In this document: piece by piece, positions 7,923 through 16,508 of the stretch
Layout of the letters: each line of letters opens with the position of its first letter
How positions within the stretch are numbered: position 1 is the stretch's first letter
From: Amycolatopsis jejuensis
Lineage (GTDB): Bacteria; Actinomycetota; Actinomycetes; Mycobacteriales; Pseudonocardiaceae
Reading direction: 5' to 3'
NCBI RefSeq assembly: GCF_000717335.1
Contig: NZ_JNYZ01000032.1
Location: 38,730 to 102,729, forward strand
Length of the DNA: 64,000 nucleotides
Program-made: the position numbers and the translations under genes
Notes under the pieces: generated by a model
What the model saw: the letters and a program-made list of their open reading frames with translations, nothing else
What the model was told of the DNA's origin: nothing
Databases searched by the model: none

Positions 7923-9149
7923 ATGTCCACACGTCTGCGCACCCGGGCGTCGGTCGCTGCCGGGCGGCTGGCTGCGTGGTTTTCACGTACCGCTCGGCTC
8001 GGGCACGGCGGCGTGATCGGCGGTCGCGTCACGCTCAAGCTTGACCCGCAGGCCTTGCGGAGGCTTGGGCGGGAACGCACGGTCGTGATCGTCACCGGTA
8101 CGAACGGCAAGACCACTACCGCGCTGATGCTCACCCGCGCGCTCGAGGCGCTCGCCGAGGTCGCGCACAACGGGGACGGCGCGAACATGCCCGATGGGCT
8201 CGTCGCCGCGCTCGCCGCTCGTCCGCATGCGCCGTATGCGGTGCTCGAAGTGGACGAAACGTACGTTCCCTGGGTGGCCGAGCAGGTGCAACCCGCGGCG
8301 CTCGTGCTGCTCAACCTCAGCCGGGACCAGCTCGACCGCGTCGGCGAGGTCCGGATGATGGAGCGCTACCTCCGCGCCGCTTTCGCCGGGCTGCCGCGCA
8401 CGGTTGTGGTCGCGAACTGCGACGACGTCCTGGTCACCTCGGCTGCGTCTGCGGCTGCCCGGCCGGTGTGGGTCGGTACCGGGCGGCGGTGGTCGGGCGA
8501 TTCCGTTTCGTGCCCGCGCTGTGGTGGCGCCATCGCGCACGCCGAGCGCGAATGGCGTTGTGCCGCTTGTGCTTTCTCGCGTCCGGAGCCGACCTGGAAC
8601 CTCGACGGCGAGCTCGTCACCACGCCCGGCGACCGGCGCGTGGACCTGGACCTGCGGCTGCCCGGCGAGGCCAACCGGGCCAACGCCGCGCTCGCGCTCG
8701 CCGCCGCGCAATGCGTGGGGGTGCCGCCGCACACCGCGGCTGCTCGGCTGCGCACGATCACCGATATCGGCGGCCGGTATCGCACCATCCGACGCACGCG
8801 GCATTCCGTTCGGCTCATGCTCGCCAAGAACCCGGCTGGCTGGGCGGAAACCCTGCGCGTGCTCGACGAGGACACACCCGTAATTGTCGCGGTCAACGCG
8901 CAGGAGGCGGACGGCCGTGACCTGTCGTGGCTCTGGGACGTGCACTTCGAGCGGTTGCGCGGCAGGCAGGTCGTGGTGACCGGTGAGCGGTCGGCAGACC
9001 TTGCGGTACGGCTCTGCTACGCCGAGGTCGCGCACTGGTCGGCGCCGGATCCCGTACGCGCGATCGACACGCTGCCGCCCGGCGGCGTCGAGCTCGTCGC
9101 GAACTACACCGCCTTCCGTGACCTCGTGAACCGGTTGCCCGATGTCTGA
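7923..9149 (+). CDS. murT: Lipid II isoglutaminyl synthase, Mur-ligase subunit MurT
   Basis: A 408-residue Mur-ligase-like subunit of the MurT/GatD complex, which amidates the alpha-carboxyl of D-Glu2 in lipid II. The N-terminal HGGVIGGRVTLKLDP is typical of MurT. The P-loop GTNGKTTT is at about 59-66. A Cys4 zinc ribbon inserted in the central domain uses C197, C200, C213 and C216. I chose the ATG at 7923 (MSTRLRTRASVAAGRLAAW), which gives the family-typical N-terminus; an upstream in-frame ATG at 7857 would add an unusual 22 residues. It overlaps gatD by 8 bases. Confidence 0.95.
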   Translation: MSTRLRTRASVAAGRLAAWFSRTARLGHGGVIGGRVTLKLDPQALRRLGRERTVVIVTGTNGKTTTALMLTRALEALAEVAHNGDGANMPDGLVAALAARPHAPYAVLEVDETYVPWVAEQVQPAALVLLNLSRDQLDRVGEVRMMERYLRAAFAGLPRTVVVANCDDVLVTSAASAAARPVWVGTGRRWSGDSVSCPRCGGAIAHAEREWRCAACAFSRPEPTWNLDGELVTTPGDRRVDLDLRLPGEANRANAALALAAAQCVGVPPHTAAARLRTITDIGGRYRTIRRTRHSVRLMLAKNPAGWAETLRVLDEDTPVIVAVNAQEADGRDLSWLWDVHFERLRGRQVVVTGERSADLAVRLCYAEVAHWSAPDPVRAIDTLPPGGVELVANYTAFRDLVNRLPDV

Positions 9150-9849
9150 TTCGACGGTCGGCATCGGCCTTCTGCTACCCGAAGTCCTGGGTACCTACGG
9201 CGATTCCGGCAACGCGCAGGTGCTCTGCAAACGCCTGCAGTGGCGCGGTTACGACGCCGAAGTGGTCCCCGTTACGCTCGACAGCACGGTACCGTCCACA
9301 TTGGACCTCTACCTCCTCGGCGGCGGCGAGGACATGGCGCAGGTGCTGGCCGCCGACTTCCTCCGCAACTCGAAGGAGCTGCGCAGGGCCGCCGCCGCGG
9401 GTGCGCCGGTGTTCGGGGTGTGCGCCGGGCTGCAGATCCTCGGCACCTGGTTCCGCGGCATCGACGGCGTCGACCACCCGGGCCTCGGCCTGCTCGACAT
9501 CGCCACCTCGGCCGCCGAGGAGCGCGCGGTCGCGGAGCTGGTCGTCGAGCCGGAATTGCTCGGCGCGCCGCTGACCGGGTTCGAGAATCACCAGGGCGCG
9601 AGCGTCCGCGGCCCGGGCAGCACGCCGCTGGGTCGCGTCGTACGGGGAACCGGCAACGGCGACGGAACCGAAGGCGCGGTCACCGGCCATGTTGTCGGCA
9701 CCTACCTGCACGGCCCGGCGCTCGCGCGTAACCCCGAACTGGCCGACCTGCTGCTGTCCTGGGTGCTCGGGCATTCGCTGAAGCCGCTCGAGCTGTCTGA
9801 GGTGGACACCTTGCGCTCTGAACGGCTGGCAGCGCGCCGTACGCGATGA
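9142..9849 (+). CDS. gatD: Lipid II isoglutaminyl synthase, glutaminase subunit GatD
   Basis: A 235-residue class I glutamine amidotransferase-like subunit that supplies ammonia to MurT. The nucleophile C94 sits in FGVCAGLQILG, and the catalytic histidine H190 in GTYLHGPALARNPELAD. A GENHQG-like segment (GFENHQG) precedes it. The gene overlaps murT by 8 bases at its start and the histidine kinase by ATGA at its end, so the three are likely one transcript. Confidence 0.96.
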   Translation: MSDSTVGIGLLLPEVLGTYGDSGNAQVLCKRLQWRGYDAEVVPVTLDSTVPSTLDLYLLGGGEDMAQVLAADFLRNSKELRRAAAAGAPVFGVCAGLQILGTWFRGIDGVDHPGLGLLDIATSAAEERAVAELVVEPELLGAPLTGFENHQGASVRGPGSTPLGRVVRGTGNGDGTEGAVTGHVVGTYLHGPALARNPELADLLLSWVLGHSLKPLELSEVDTLRSERLAARRTR

Positions 9850-11252
9850 CGCCGCTGACTGCTCGTTACGCTGCGTCCGTGAGACTCCTCGCCGCCACCG
9901 GCGTTCGGATGCGGACAACCGGGGTTGCCGTCCTCGCGCTCGCGCTGGCCATCGCGACCGCGTGCGTTGTCGTCGTGCTGCTGTTGGAGCAGTCGCTGGA
10001 CAGGGGTGTCACGGAGAGCGCGCGCAGTACGGCGCGTCAGGTTGCGATCCAGCTCGTCCGCGCCGGCGCGCGTGACCTGTCGCCGAGCGACGTCGCCAGC
10101 ACCGGTGACACCGAAGCTGTCACCCAGGTGCTCGGCCCCCAGAACACACCGATCGCGAGTGACCCGGCGATCGTCGGCGGTCCGGCGCTCACCCGCGCGC
10201 GTCCGCAGCCCGGGCACGAAATCGTCGAAACGCTGCCGCTCGGCCTCGATGGCGACGGCAGCGACTACCGCGTGGTCTCCCAAGGCGTGAACGGGCCGGG
10301 CGGACCGTTCACCGTCATCTCCGCGCGGTCACTCGAACCGGTGGCCGAGGCATCCACCCGGCTGACCCTGCTGCTCGGGCTGATTTCCTTGCCGCTGCTG
10401 GGAATTGCCGGTTTCGCGGTGTACCGCTCGGTCGGGTCGGCGCTGCGTCCGGTGGAGCGGATGCGGCGCACTGTCGCGGAAATCTCGACGCGCGATCTCA
10501 CCGCACGCGTACCGCTGCCGCCCGGCGGCGACGAGGTCCACCGGCTTGCGGTGACGCTCAACGAGATGCTCGACCGGCTCGCCTCCGCGCAGGCTGCGCA
10601 GCGCCGGTTCATTTCCGACGCGAGCCACGAACTGCGGTCGCCGCTGTCCACCATCAGCACCGCACTCGACGTGTCGAACCAGCATCCGGAGACCGCCGAC
10701 GACCTGGTCCCGGTGATCACCCGCGAGACCGCCCGGTTGCGCGAACTGGTCGACGACCTGCTGATGCTCGCCCGCACCGACGACGCGACCGACCGGCCCG
10801 CACGCACCGAGGTGGATCTCGACGACATCGTGCGCGCCGAGGCCGAGCGCATGCGGGCGGAGACGATGGTGGAGATCGAGGTGCGGGCCGGACCGGCGAA
10901 GGTCCGCGGCAGTGAGGCCCAGCTCCGCCGGGCCGTGCGCAACCTGGTCGACAACGCTTGCGGGCACGCGCGCGAGCGGATCCGGATTGCCAGTTCCGTG
11001 CAGGAGGGGATTGTCGTGGTGGAGGTGAGCGACGACGGTCCTGGCGTCGCCGAGGCCGACCGGGAGCGGGTGTTCGAACGGTTCGTGCGGCTGGACGCGT
11101 CGCGCCGGCGCGGCGGGACCGGGCTCGGACTGGCGATCGTGGCGGGGATCGCGGCCCGGCACGGCGGCAGCGCGCGGTATGCGGCCGTGGCCGACCCGAG
11201 CTACCCCGGCGCGCACTTCCGGATCGAGCTACCCCCGATCGAGGAGGACTGA
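9846..11252 (+). CDS. Membrane sensor histidine kinase
   Basis: A 468-residue HAMP-type kinase. TM1 is at about 26-48, followed by a roughly 120-residue extracytoplasmic sensor, TM2 at 172-195 and HAMP at about 195-248. The H-box is FISDASHELRSPLST with phospho-acceptor H261. The ATPase N box (NLVDNACGHA), G1 (SDDGPGV) and G2 (GGTGLGLAIV) follow. It is translationally coupled to gatD by ATGA and followed by its regulator 3 bases later. Linkage to murT/gatD suggests cell-envelope sensing, but the signal is unknown. Confidence 0.94.
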   Translation: MTPLTARYAASVRLLAATGVRMRTTGVAVLALALAIATACVVVVLLLEQSLDRGVTESARSTARQVAIQLVRAGARDLSPSDVASTGDTEAVTQVLGPQNTPIASDPAIVGGPALTRARPQPGHEIVETLPLGLDGDGSDYRVVSQGVNGPGGPFTVISARSLEPVAEASTRLTLLLGLISLPLLGIAGFAVYRSVGSALRPVERMRRTVAEISTRDLTARVPLPPGGDEVHRLAVTLNEMLDRLASAQAAQRRFISDASHELRSPLSTISTALDVSNQHPETADDLVPVITRETARLRELVDDLLMLARTDDATDRPARTEVDLDDIVRAEAERMRAETMVEIEVRAGPAKVRGSEAQLRRAVRNLVDNACGHARERIRIASSVQEGIVVVEVSDDGPGVAEADRERVFERFVRLDASRRRGGTGLGLAIVAGIAARHGGSARYAAVADPSYPGAHFRIELPPIEED

Positions 11253-11255
11253 GCA

Positions 11256-11924
11256 GTGCGGTTGCTCATCGTGGAGGACGAGCTGGAGTTCGCCGAGACC
11301 CTTCGCCGCGGCCTGGTCGCCGAGGGGTTCACGGTGGAGGTGGTGCACACCGGCCGGGACGGGCTCTGGTCGGCAATGGAGCACGACTACGACACTGTGG
11401 TGCTCGACATCATGCTGCCCGAGCTGTCCGGGTACGAGGTGCTGAAACGCTTGCGGGCAGCCGAAAACTGGACGCCGGTGCTGATGCTCACGGCGAAGGA
11501 CGGCGAGTACGACGAGGCCGACGCCTTCGACCTCGGCGCCGACGACTACCTCTCGAAACCGTTCTCGTTCGTCGTCCTGCTGGCCCGCCTGCGGGCACTC
11601 CTGCGCCGCGGGGCTCCGGCCCGTCCGGCCGTGCTGACTGCCGGTGACCTGCAGCTCGACCCTGCCGCCCGCACTGTCCACAGAGGAGAGACCCGGATCG
11701 AGCTGACCGCGCGCGAGTTCGGCCTGCTGGAGTTCCTGTTGCGCCGTCAGGGAGCGGCGCTGACCAAGAACGAAATCCTCGGCCACGTCTGGGACGCCCA
11801 CTACGAGGGCGACGAGAACGTGGTCGAGGTCTACGTGGGTTACCTGCGCCGGAAGATCGACGTGCCATTCGGTACCCGGACGATCGAAACCGTCCGCGGC
11901 GTCGGGTACCGGCTGGTCACGTGA
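11256..11924 (+). CDS. OmpR/PhoB-family response regulator
   Basis: A 222-residue regulator. The receiver domain at 1-115 has phospho-acceptor D51 (VVLDIMLPELSGYEV), T79 and K101 (YLSKPFS). The winged-helix effector at about 125-220 has ELTAREFGLLEFLLRRQG and RTIETVRGVGYRL. The GTG at 11256 follows a strong GAGGAGG. Partner of the kinase directly upstream. The 3' end overlaps the convergent CoA-binding gene by 8 bases. Confidence 0.95.
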   Translation: MRLLIVEDELEFAETLRRGLVAEGFTVEVVHTGRDGLWSAMEHDYDTVVLDIMLPELSGYEVLKRLRAAENWTPVLMLTAKDGEYDEADAFDLGADDYLSKPFSFVVLLARLRALLRRGAPARPAVLTAGDLQLDPAARTVHRGETRIELTAREFGLLEFLLRRQGAALTKNEILGHVWDAHYEGDENVVEVYVGYLRRKIDVPFGTRTIETVRGVGYRLVT

Positions 11925-12318
11925 CCGAAAGCCCCGCCACCGCACGGACGACCGCGGTGCAGTGGTCCTCCACGTACTCCAGCCCGCCCTCTTCGGCGAT
12001 CCGGCGGGCTTCCTCGGACACGATGCCTTGCTGCAGCCACAGCGCTTTCGCCCCGATCGCGACCGCGGAGCGGGCGATGCCGGGGGCCTCGGCAGCCGGG
12101 CGGAAGACGTCGACGAGGTCCACCGGCTCCGGGATGTCCTCCAGCGACCGGTACACCTTCTCGCCGAGCAGTTCGGTCGCCGACGGGTGCACCGGGATGA
12201 TCCGGAAACCGTGCGCCTGCAGGGAAGCCGGTACACCGTGCGCGGCCTTGTCCGGGTCGCGGCTCAGGCCGACGACTGCGATCGTCCGCGCGTTCGCGAG
12301 GATCTCTTCGGGCTTCAT
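11917..12318 (-). CDS. CoA-binding (YccU-like) protein
   Basis: A 133-residue single-domain Rossmann CoA-binding protein. Motifs are AVVGLSRDPDKAAHGVPASLQAHGF, IIPVHPSA, DLVDVFRPA and ALWLQQGI. It resembles the N-terminal domain of succinyl-CoA synthetase alpha but stands alone, as in YccU. Metabolic partner unknown. It converges on and overlaps the response regulator by 8 bases, so antisense interference between the two transcripts is possible. Confidence 0.9.
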   Translation of the reverse strand: MKPEEILANARTIAVVGLSRDPDKAAHGVPASLQAHGFRIIPVHPSATELLGEKVYRSLEDIPEPVDLVDVFRPAAEAPGIARSAVAIGAKALWLQQGIVSEEARRIAEEGGLEYVEDHCTAVVRAVAGLSVT

Positions 12319-12359
12319 ACGCCGTCCAACATCGGGCCGGGAACCGGAATTCCGCGTGG

Positions 12360-12926
12360 TCACAGACGCCACAGCCGCAGCCCGCGAACGCGGTACACCG
12401 GCCACAGGACGTGCCACGGCGACCGGCGCAGGAACGCCGAACTGCAGGTGAGGATGTTGCGCGCGACGGTGGTCGCGACGTCGTGCCGGTCCGGCCACAC
12501 CTCGCCGCGCGCGCCGAGCGCCAGGCGGAACACCGTGAGCAGGCCGCGGCCTTGCAGGTCGTACCGGGCGCCGGTGTCGCCTGCGTCGGGCAGCAGCTGG
12601 GCGATCTCGGTGTGGAACGCCCTGGCGACAGTGGCTCCCGCGGGCACGTCGGCGACGCTGCCGACGATCGCGGGGCCGTGCAGCCGTCGTACGAACCGTT
12701 TGAGCAGCCGCCGCTCCCACCACGGCAGCACGCGGCGGTGGGCCAGCAGCGCGGCGCACTCGCCGTGCCCGATGGTGAACACGGCGGCCAGATCGTCGAA
12801 CCGGCTCACCGCAGCCGGCTCTTCGAGATGCAGCTTGACCTCGAAGCGGATCCGCGCGACCAGTTCGTCGAGCACCTCGCGCCGGTCGAGCCGCGCCTTC
12901 TTCCGCGATGCCACCCAGTCGCCCAT
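12360..12926 (-). CDS. Hypothetical protein
   Basis: 188 residues with no domain I recognise. It is rich in basic residues and Trp near the C-terminus (SPWHVLWPVYRVRGLRLWRL), predicted mostly helical, without a clear membrane segment or signal peptide. Segments such as ERRLLKRFVRRLHGPAIVGSVADVPAG look like an actinobacterial conserved hypothetical. Codon usage has the strong third-position GC of its neighbours, supporting a real gene. It lies 41 bases upstream of the CoA-binding gene on the same strand. Confidence 0.7.
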   Translation of the reverse strand: MGDWVASRKKARLDRREVLDELVARIRFEVKLHLEEPAAVSRFDDLAAVFTIGHGECAALLAHRRVLPWWERRLLKRFVRRLHGPAIVGSVADVPAGATVARAFHTEIAQLLPDAGDTGARYDLQGRGLLTVFRLALGARGEVWPDRHDVATTVARNILTCSSAFLRRSPWHVLWPVYRVRGLRLWRL

Positions 12927-12968
12927 GGGTGCCCACTCTGATCGCGGCGGCGCGCCGAGTCCAGTGGT

Positions 12969-13472
12969 TCAGCCGATCTTCGAGCCGTACATCTCGCCGA
13001 GGTCGTCGGCGATCAGCTCGATCCGGGCGCCGTCCGGGTCGGTGAAGTAGATCGACGTGCCGCTCTCCAGCTGGTACTCGACCCCGGCCCGGTCGAGCCG
13101 TTCACGCGCGGCCGACCAGTCCTCCGGCGTGAGCGACAGGGCCAGGTGGTGCAGGCCGCCGAGCACCTCCGCGTACGGGCCGAGGTCGAGGCCCGGCAGG
13201 TCGAAGAAGGCGACCGCGTTGCCGTTGCCGACGTCGAAGAAGAAGTGGCTCGACCCTGGGTAGTCGCGGTTTTCGAACAGTTCGGTGAGCGGGAAGCCGA
13301 GCACGTCCTGGTAGAAGGTGATGGTTCGCTCGACGTCGCTGGACAGCAGCGCGGTGTGGTGGATGCCGCGGCCCACGGTGGCCGGGCGCTCCGCCGTGGG
13401 GTGCAGATGCTTGTCCCGCAGCTGGTCACGGGCTTGCGTGAGCTGGTCGACTTCGGCCTGGGTGGGTGCCAT
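12969..13472 (-). CDS. VOC-family (glyoxalase/dioxygenase superfamily) protein
   Basis: A 167-residue vicinal-oxygen-chelate protein with two beta-alpha-beta-beta-beta modules after a 33-residue helical leader. Likely metal ligands are in IHHTALL, LHHLALSL and RIELIAD. The family covers metal-dependent isomerases and ring-cleaving dioxygenases; the substrate is unassigned. It is divergent from a 2-oxopentenoate hydratase gene. Its promoter region contains the 24-bp motif (13527-13550) that also precedes the ring-cleaving dioxygenase at 24561, which suggests a shared regulator and an aromatic or quinone role. Confidence 0.85.
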   Translation of the reverse strand: MAPTQAEVDQLTQARDQLRDKHLHPTAERPATVGRGIHHTALLSSDVERTITFYQDVLGFPLTELFENRDYPGSSHFFFDVGNGNAVAFFDLPGLDLGPYAEVLGGLHHLALSLTPEDWSAARERLDRAGVEYQLESGTSIYFTDPDGARIELIADDLGEMYGSKIG

Positions 13473-13526
13473 CTCGGGTCACGTCCTCTCTGCGGTGCCG
13501 GTACTTCGAAAGGTACGCCGAAAAAC

Positions 13527-13550
13527 TCTTTCGCGCAAGAGGTTATCTGG
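13527..13550. promoter_or_regulatory. Shared operator-like motif, copy A
   Basis: A 24-base element containing TCTTtCGCGCaAGAGGTTAT, identical at 21 of 24 positions to 24516-24539. The core is an imperfect dyad (TCTT...AAGA). It lies 55 bases upstream of the VOC gene and 77 bases upstream of the hydratase gene. I infer a binding site for the MarR/MhqR-like regulator encoded at 24027-24479. Confidence 0.6.
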
Positions 13551-13626
13551 CGAGAGAACTGCGGCGTACCACTGAATGGAACGTCCGAGTTGGTGTCCCG
13601 GCCATCGGGGAGGCAGAGTTCCGCCC

Positions 13627-14424
13627 GTGGAACCCGCTGAGCTGCAGGACGCTGTCGCGCTGCTGACCCGCGCGTACGAGCGTCGCGAGCCGATCGACCC
13701 GCTCGTGAAGACCTTCCCCGACGCGACCCCCGAGGACGCCTACCGCGTGCAGCAGGAGCAGGTGCGCGCCTGGGTGGCCGCGGGGGATGCCGTGCGTGGG
13801 CACAAGGTCGGCCTCGCCTCCGCCGCGATGCAGCGGCAGATGGGCGTCGACCAGCCCGACTACGGCCACCTCACCGGCTCGATGTTCCACCTGGAGCACC
13901 AGCCGATCCCGACCACGCAGTTCCTGCAGCCGCGGATCGAGCCGGAGATCGCGTTCGTGCTCGGCGCCCCGCTGCGCGGTCCGGGCGTCACCGTGGCGGA
14001 CGCCGTCCGGGCGGTCGACTTCGTGCTGCCGTCGCTGGAGATCGTCGATTCGCGGATCCGCGACTGGAAGATCACGCTGTTCGACACCATCGCGGACAAC
14101 GCGTCGTCCGGCGGCGTGGTGCTCGGCAGCCGCCCGACCGCGTTGCGCGACGCCGACCTGCGGCTCACCGGCTGCACGCTGCACGTCAACGGCGAACTCG
14201 CGGCGACCGGCGCCGGTGGCGCGGTGCTCGGGTCGCCGATCAATGCCTTGGTGTGGCTGGCGAACACGGTCGGCCCGCTCGGTGTGACGCTGGAGCCGGG
14301 GCACGTCGTGCTGCCCGGTTCGATGACGTCCGCGCAGCCCGTGCGGCCCGGCGACACCGTCGTGGCGACCATGGCCGGGCTGGGCAGTGTGACCGCGGTG
14401 TTCGCTCCGGAGGAGGACAAGTGA
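13627..14424 (+). CDS. 2-oxopent-4-enoate hydratase family protein (MhpD/DmpE-like)
   Basis: A 265-residue member of the fumarylacetoacetase-fold hydratase/decarboxylase family acting in meta-cleavage pathways. Metal-binding acids lie in RIEPEIAFVLG and SLEIVDSRIRDW, followed by the DTIADNASS loop. GTG at 13627 (V-E-P-A-E-L) is the best start: a purine-rich GAGG lies just upstream, and the longer ATG alternative at 13576 adds non-homologous sequence. It is coupled to a second family member through GTGA, as in dmpE/dmpH pairs whose products form a complex. Confidence 0.88.
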   Translation: MEPAELQDAVALLTRAYERREPIDPLVKTFPDATPEDAYRVQQEQVRAWVAAGDAVRGHKVGLASAAMQRQMGVDQPDYGHLTGSMFHLEHQPIPTTQFLQPRIEPEIAFVLGAPLRGPGVTVADAVRAVDFVLPSLEIVDSRIRDWKITLFDTIADNASSGGVVLGSRPTALRDADLRLTGCTLHVNGELAATGAGGAVLGSPINALVWLANTVGPLGVTLEPGHVVLPGSMTSAQPVRPGDTVVATMAGLGSVTAVFAPEEDK

Positions 14425-15182
14425 CGACCGGAATCCGTGCCGCAGCACAGGATTTGCTGGACAGCAAAGAGGAACGCGCGCAGCTGACGGAGTCGTGGCC
14501 CGACCTCGACCTCGCGACCGCGTACGCGATCCAGGACGAAGCTCTTCGGTTGCGCCGGGAGCGCGGCGAGACGGTGATCGGCGTGAAGCTAGGGCTCACG
14601 TCGCGCGCGAAGCAGCAGCGGATGGGTGTCGACGCGCCTTTGCTCGCCTGGCTGACCGACGCGATGGTGCTCCCTGCGGGCGCGCCGGTTCCGGAGCTGA
14701 TCCACCCGCGGGCCGAACCGGAACTGGTGTTCGTGCTCGGCAAACGGCTGGCCGGCCCCGGCGTCACCGCGGCGACCGCGCTCGCGGCGGTTTCCGAGGT
14801 ATACGGCGGAATCGAGATCATCGACAGCCGGTACCGCGACTACCGTTTCACGCTGCCGGACGTCGTCGCGGACAACGGTTCCTCGGCGCTGTTCGGCCTC
14901 GGCCCGGTCGGCCTTCCACCGTCCTCTTTGGACCTTTCGCTGGAAGCCGCGCTGGTCGAAGTGGACGGTCAGATCGTGGACACGGCCACCGGTGCGGCCG
15001 TGCAAGGACATCCGGCCGAAGCCCTTGCGCTGGCCGCGAATACCTTGGCCGCCCGCGGGATCGCGCTCGAACCGGGCTGGATCGTGCTGACCGGCGGGAT
15101 GACCGACGCCGTCGAACTCCGGCGTGGATCACGCGTTGCCGCGCACTTCTCGCACCTGGGTTCGGTGACGATTACCGGCTGA
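14421..15182 (+). CDS. 4-oxalocrotonate decarboxylase / hydratase family protein (DmpH-like)
   Basis: A 253-residue paralogue of the preceding gene. Motifs are TVIGVKLGLTSRAKQQRMGV, RAEPELVFVLGKRLAGP, IEIIDSRYRDYRF and DVVADNGSS. In catechol meta-cleavage operons the second member is usually 2-oxo-3-hexenedioate decarboxylase; here the split of roles is inferred from gene order. The GTG start at 14421 overlaps the previous stop (GTGA). The 3' end overlaps the convergent hydrolase gene by 11 bases. Confidence 0.87.
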   Translation: MTTGIRAAAQDLLDSKEERAQLTESWPDLDLATAYAIQDEALRLRRERGETVIGVKLGLTSRAKQQRMGVDAPLLAWLTDAMVLPAGAPVPELIHPRAEPELVFVLGKRLAGPGVTAATALAAVSEVYGGIEIIDSRYRDYRFTLPDVVADNGSSALFGLGPVGLPPSSLDLSLEAALVEVDGQIVDTATGAAVQGHPAEALALAANTLAARGIALEPGWIVLTGGMTDAVELRRGSRVAAHFSHLGSVTITG

Positions 15183-16035
15183 CCGTGGCGATTCGGCTGA
15201 TTCCGGCGATCACCCGTGGCCACACTTCGCGTGGCAGATCGTGACCCATGCCGGGCACGATGTCGAGGTCGGCGCCCAGTGCGCGAGCCGTGGCGCGCCC
15301 GCCGGACACGTGTACGAGCGGGTCGGCCGAACCGTGAATCACCAGTGACGGCAAGGAAAGCCGTCGCAGATCGGCCGTCCGGTTGCGCGCCGACAGGATT
15401 GCCGCGAGCTGCCGTAACACCCCGGCCGGGTTGAGCCCGCGGTCGTACGTGCGTTCGGCGCGGCTGCGGAAGTTGTTCTCGTCGAAGGGAAACCCGGGCG
15501 AGCCGATCAGCCGTGACGTGCGGACCAGCTGGGTCACGTAGTCCTCGCGCGTGCGCGGACCCGGCGCCAGCATCGCGAGCGCGGCGCGCGGGCTGGGCAG
15601 GCCGACGGTCCGCGCGCCGGTGGTCGACATGATCGAGGTGAGCGACCGGACCCGCGCCGGATGCCGGATCGTGAGCTCCTGCGCGATCATTCCGCCCATC
15701 GAGGTGCCGACCACGTGTGCGCGCTCGATGCCGAGCCCGTCGAGCAGCACGGCCGTGTCGTCGGCGAGGTCGGCGAGCGAATACGGCGCGGACCTCAGGA
15801 AATACGCCCGCGGCAGGTTGACCCGGCCGGTCCACCACGTCGAGCGCCCGACGTCCCGGTTGTCGAACCGGAGCACGTAGAACCCGGCGGTGGCGAGCTG
15901 GGTGCAGAACTCGTCGTCCCACCAGATCATCGGCGCGGCCAGGCCCATCACGAGCAGCAATGGCGGGTCGGCCGGGTTGCCGAACGACTCGTGGCACAGG
16001 GTGATGCCCTCGGTTTCGAGGGTCTGCTCGGTCAT
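15172..16035 (-). CDS. Alpha/beta hydrolase
   Basis: A 287-residue alpha/beta-hydrolase. Oxyanion strand LLLVMGLAAPMIWWDDEF, nucleophile elbow GTSMGGMIAQEL (Ser near 121), acid in VIHGSADPLVHVSGG and histidine in PGMGHDLPREVW. It resembles aclacinomycin methylesterase-type hydrolases. Near the hydratase pair it could hydrolyse a ring-cleavage product, but it runs convergently and is cotranscribed with the DUF1579 gene (ATGA overlap), so the substrate is unknown. Confidence 0.9.
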   Translation of the reverse strand: MTEQTLETEGITLCHESFGNPADPPLLLVMGLAAPMIWWDDEFCTQLATAGFYVLRFDNRDVGRSTWWTGRVNLPRAYFLRSAPYSLADLADDTAVLLDGLGIERAHVVGTSMGGMIAQELTIRHPARVRSLTSIMSTTGARTVGLPSPRAALAMLAPGPRTREDYVTQLVRTSRLIGSPGFPFDENNFRSRAERTYDRGLNPAGVLRQLAAILSARNRTADLRRLSLPSLVIHGSADPLVHVSGGRATARALGADLDIVPGMGHDLPREVWPRVIAGISRIATVSR

Positions 16036-16493
16036 GCCCGGGTGTACTTCGCGCGCAGGAACGGGCGGAAGTCGAGGTCGTCGCCGAGCCGGACGTCGAT
16101 CTCGTGGGTGAGCAGGTCGCCGTCCGGGGTGATCCGGTGCTGCGCGACGCCACGCTCGGTGTGCTTTTCGAAGTGAAGGGTCCCGTCACGCCAGCTGCCG
16201 CGGGAGGGCTGGCCGGGTGGGAAACCGTAGCTGTCGAAGCCGTACCAGAGCGTTTCGCCGGTGGCCGGGTCGACTGTGAAGACGTGATGCGCCAGCAGCC
16301 GGGAGCCGTCGTCGCGGGTCTGGACGTAGTCCTCCAGCACGGCGAACCCGTCGAGCGCGCGGCGATAACTGCAGGTGGCAGTGGCTTGCGCGGCGGGCGC
16401 CCACGGCGCCGCGGCCAGATCTTCGGTGCCGGACCAGTCGCCGACCAGCGCGGTGAGCGCCTCGTGCGCGGTACCGACGGCAGGCAGTTGCAT
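16032..16493 (-). CDS. DUF1579-family protein
   Basis: A 153-residue beta-barrel-like protein. Features are ALVGDWSGTEDLAAAPW near the N-terminus, YRRALDGFAVLEDYVQTRDDG, and LWYGFDSYGFPPGQPSRGSW. The family function is unknown. The ATG at 16493 follows GGAGGG. It heads a two-gene operon with the hydrolase and is divergent from a MarR gene. The 22-bp palindrome at 16509-16530 lies directly upstream of both, so the MarR protein probably controls this pair. Confidence 0.82.
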   Translation of the reverse strand: MQLPAVGTAHEALTALVGDWSGTEDLAAAPWAPAAQATATCSYRRALDGFAVLEDYVQTRDDGSRLLAHHVFTVDPATGETLWYGFDSYGFPPGQPSRGSWRDGTLHFEKHTERGVAQHRITPDGDLLTHEIDVRLGDDLDFRPFLRAKYTRA

Positions 16494-16508
16494 CGGGGGT
16501 TCCCTCCT

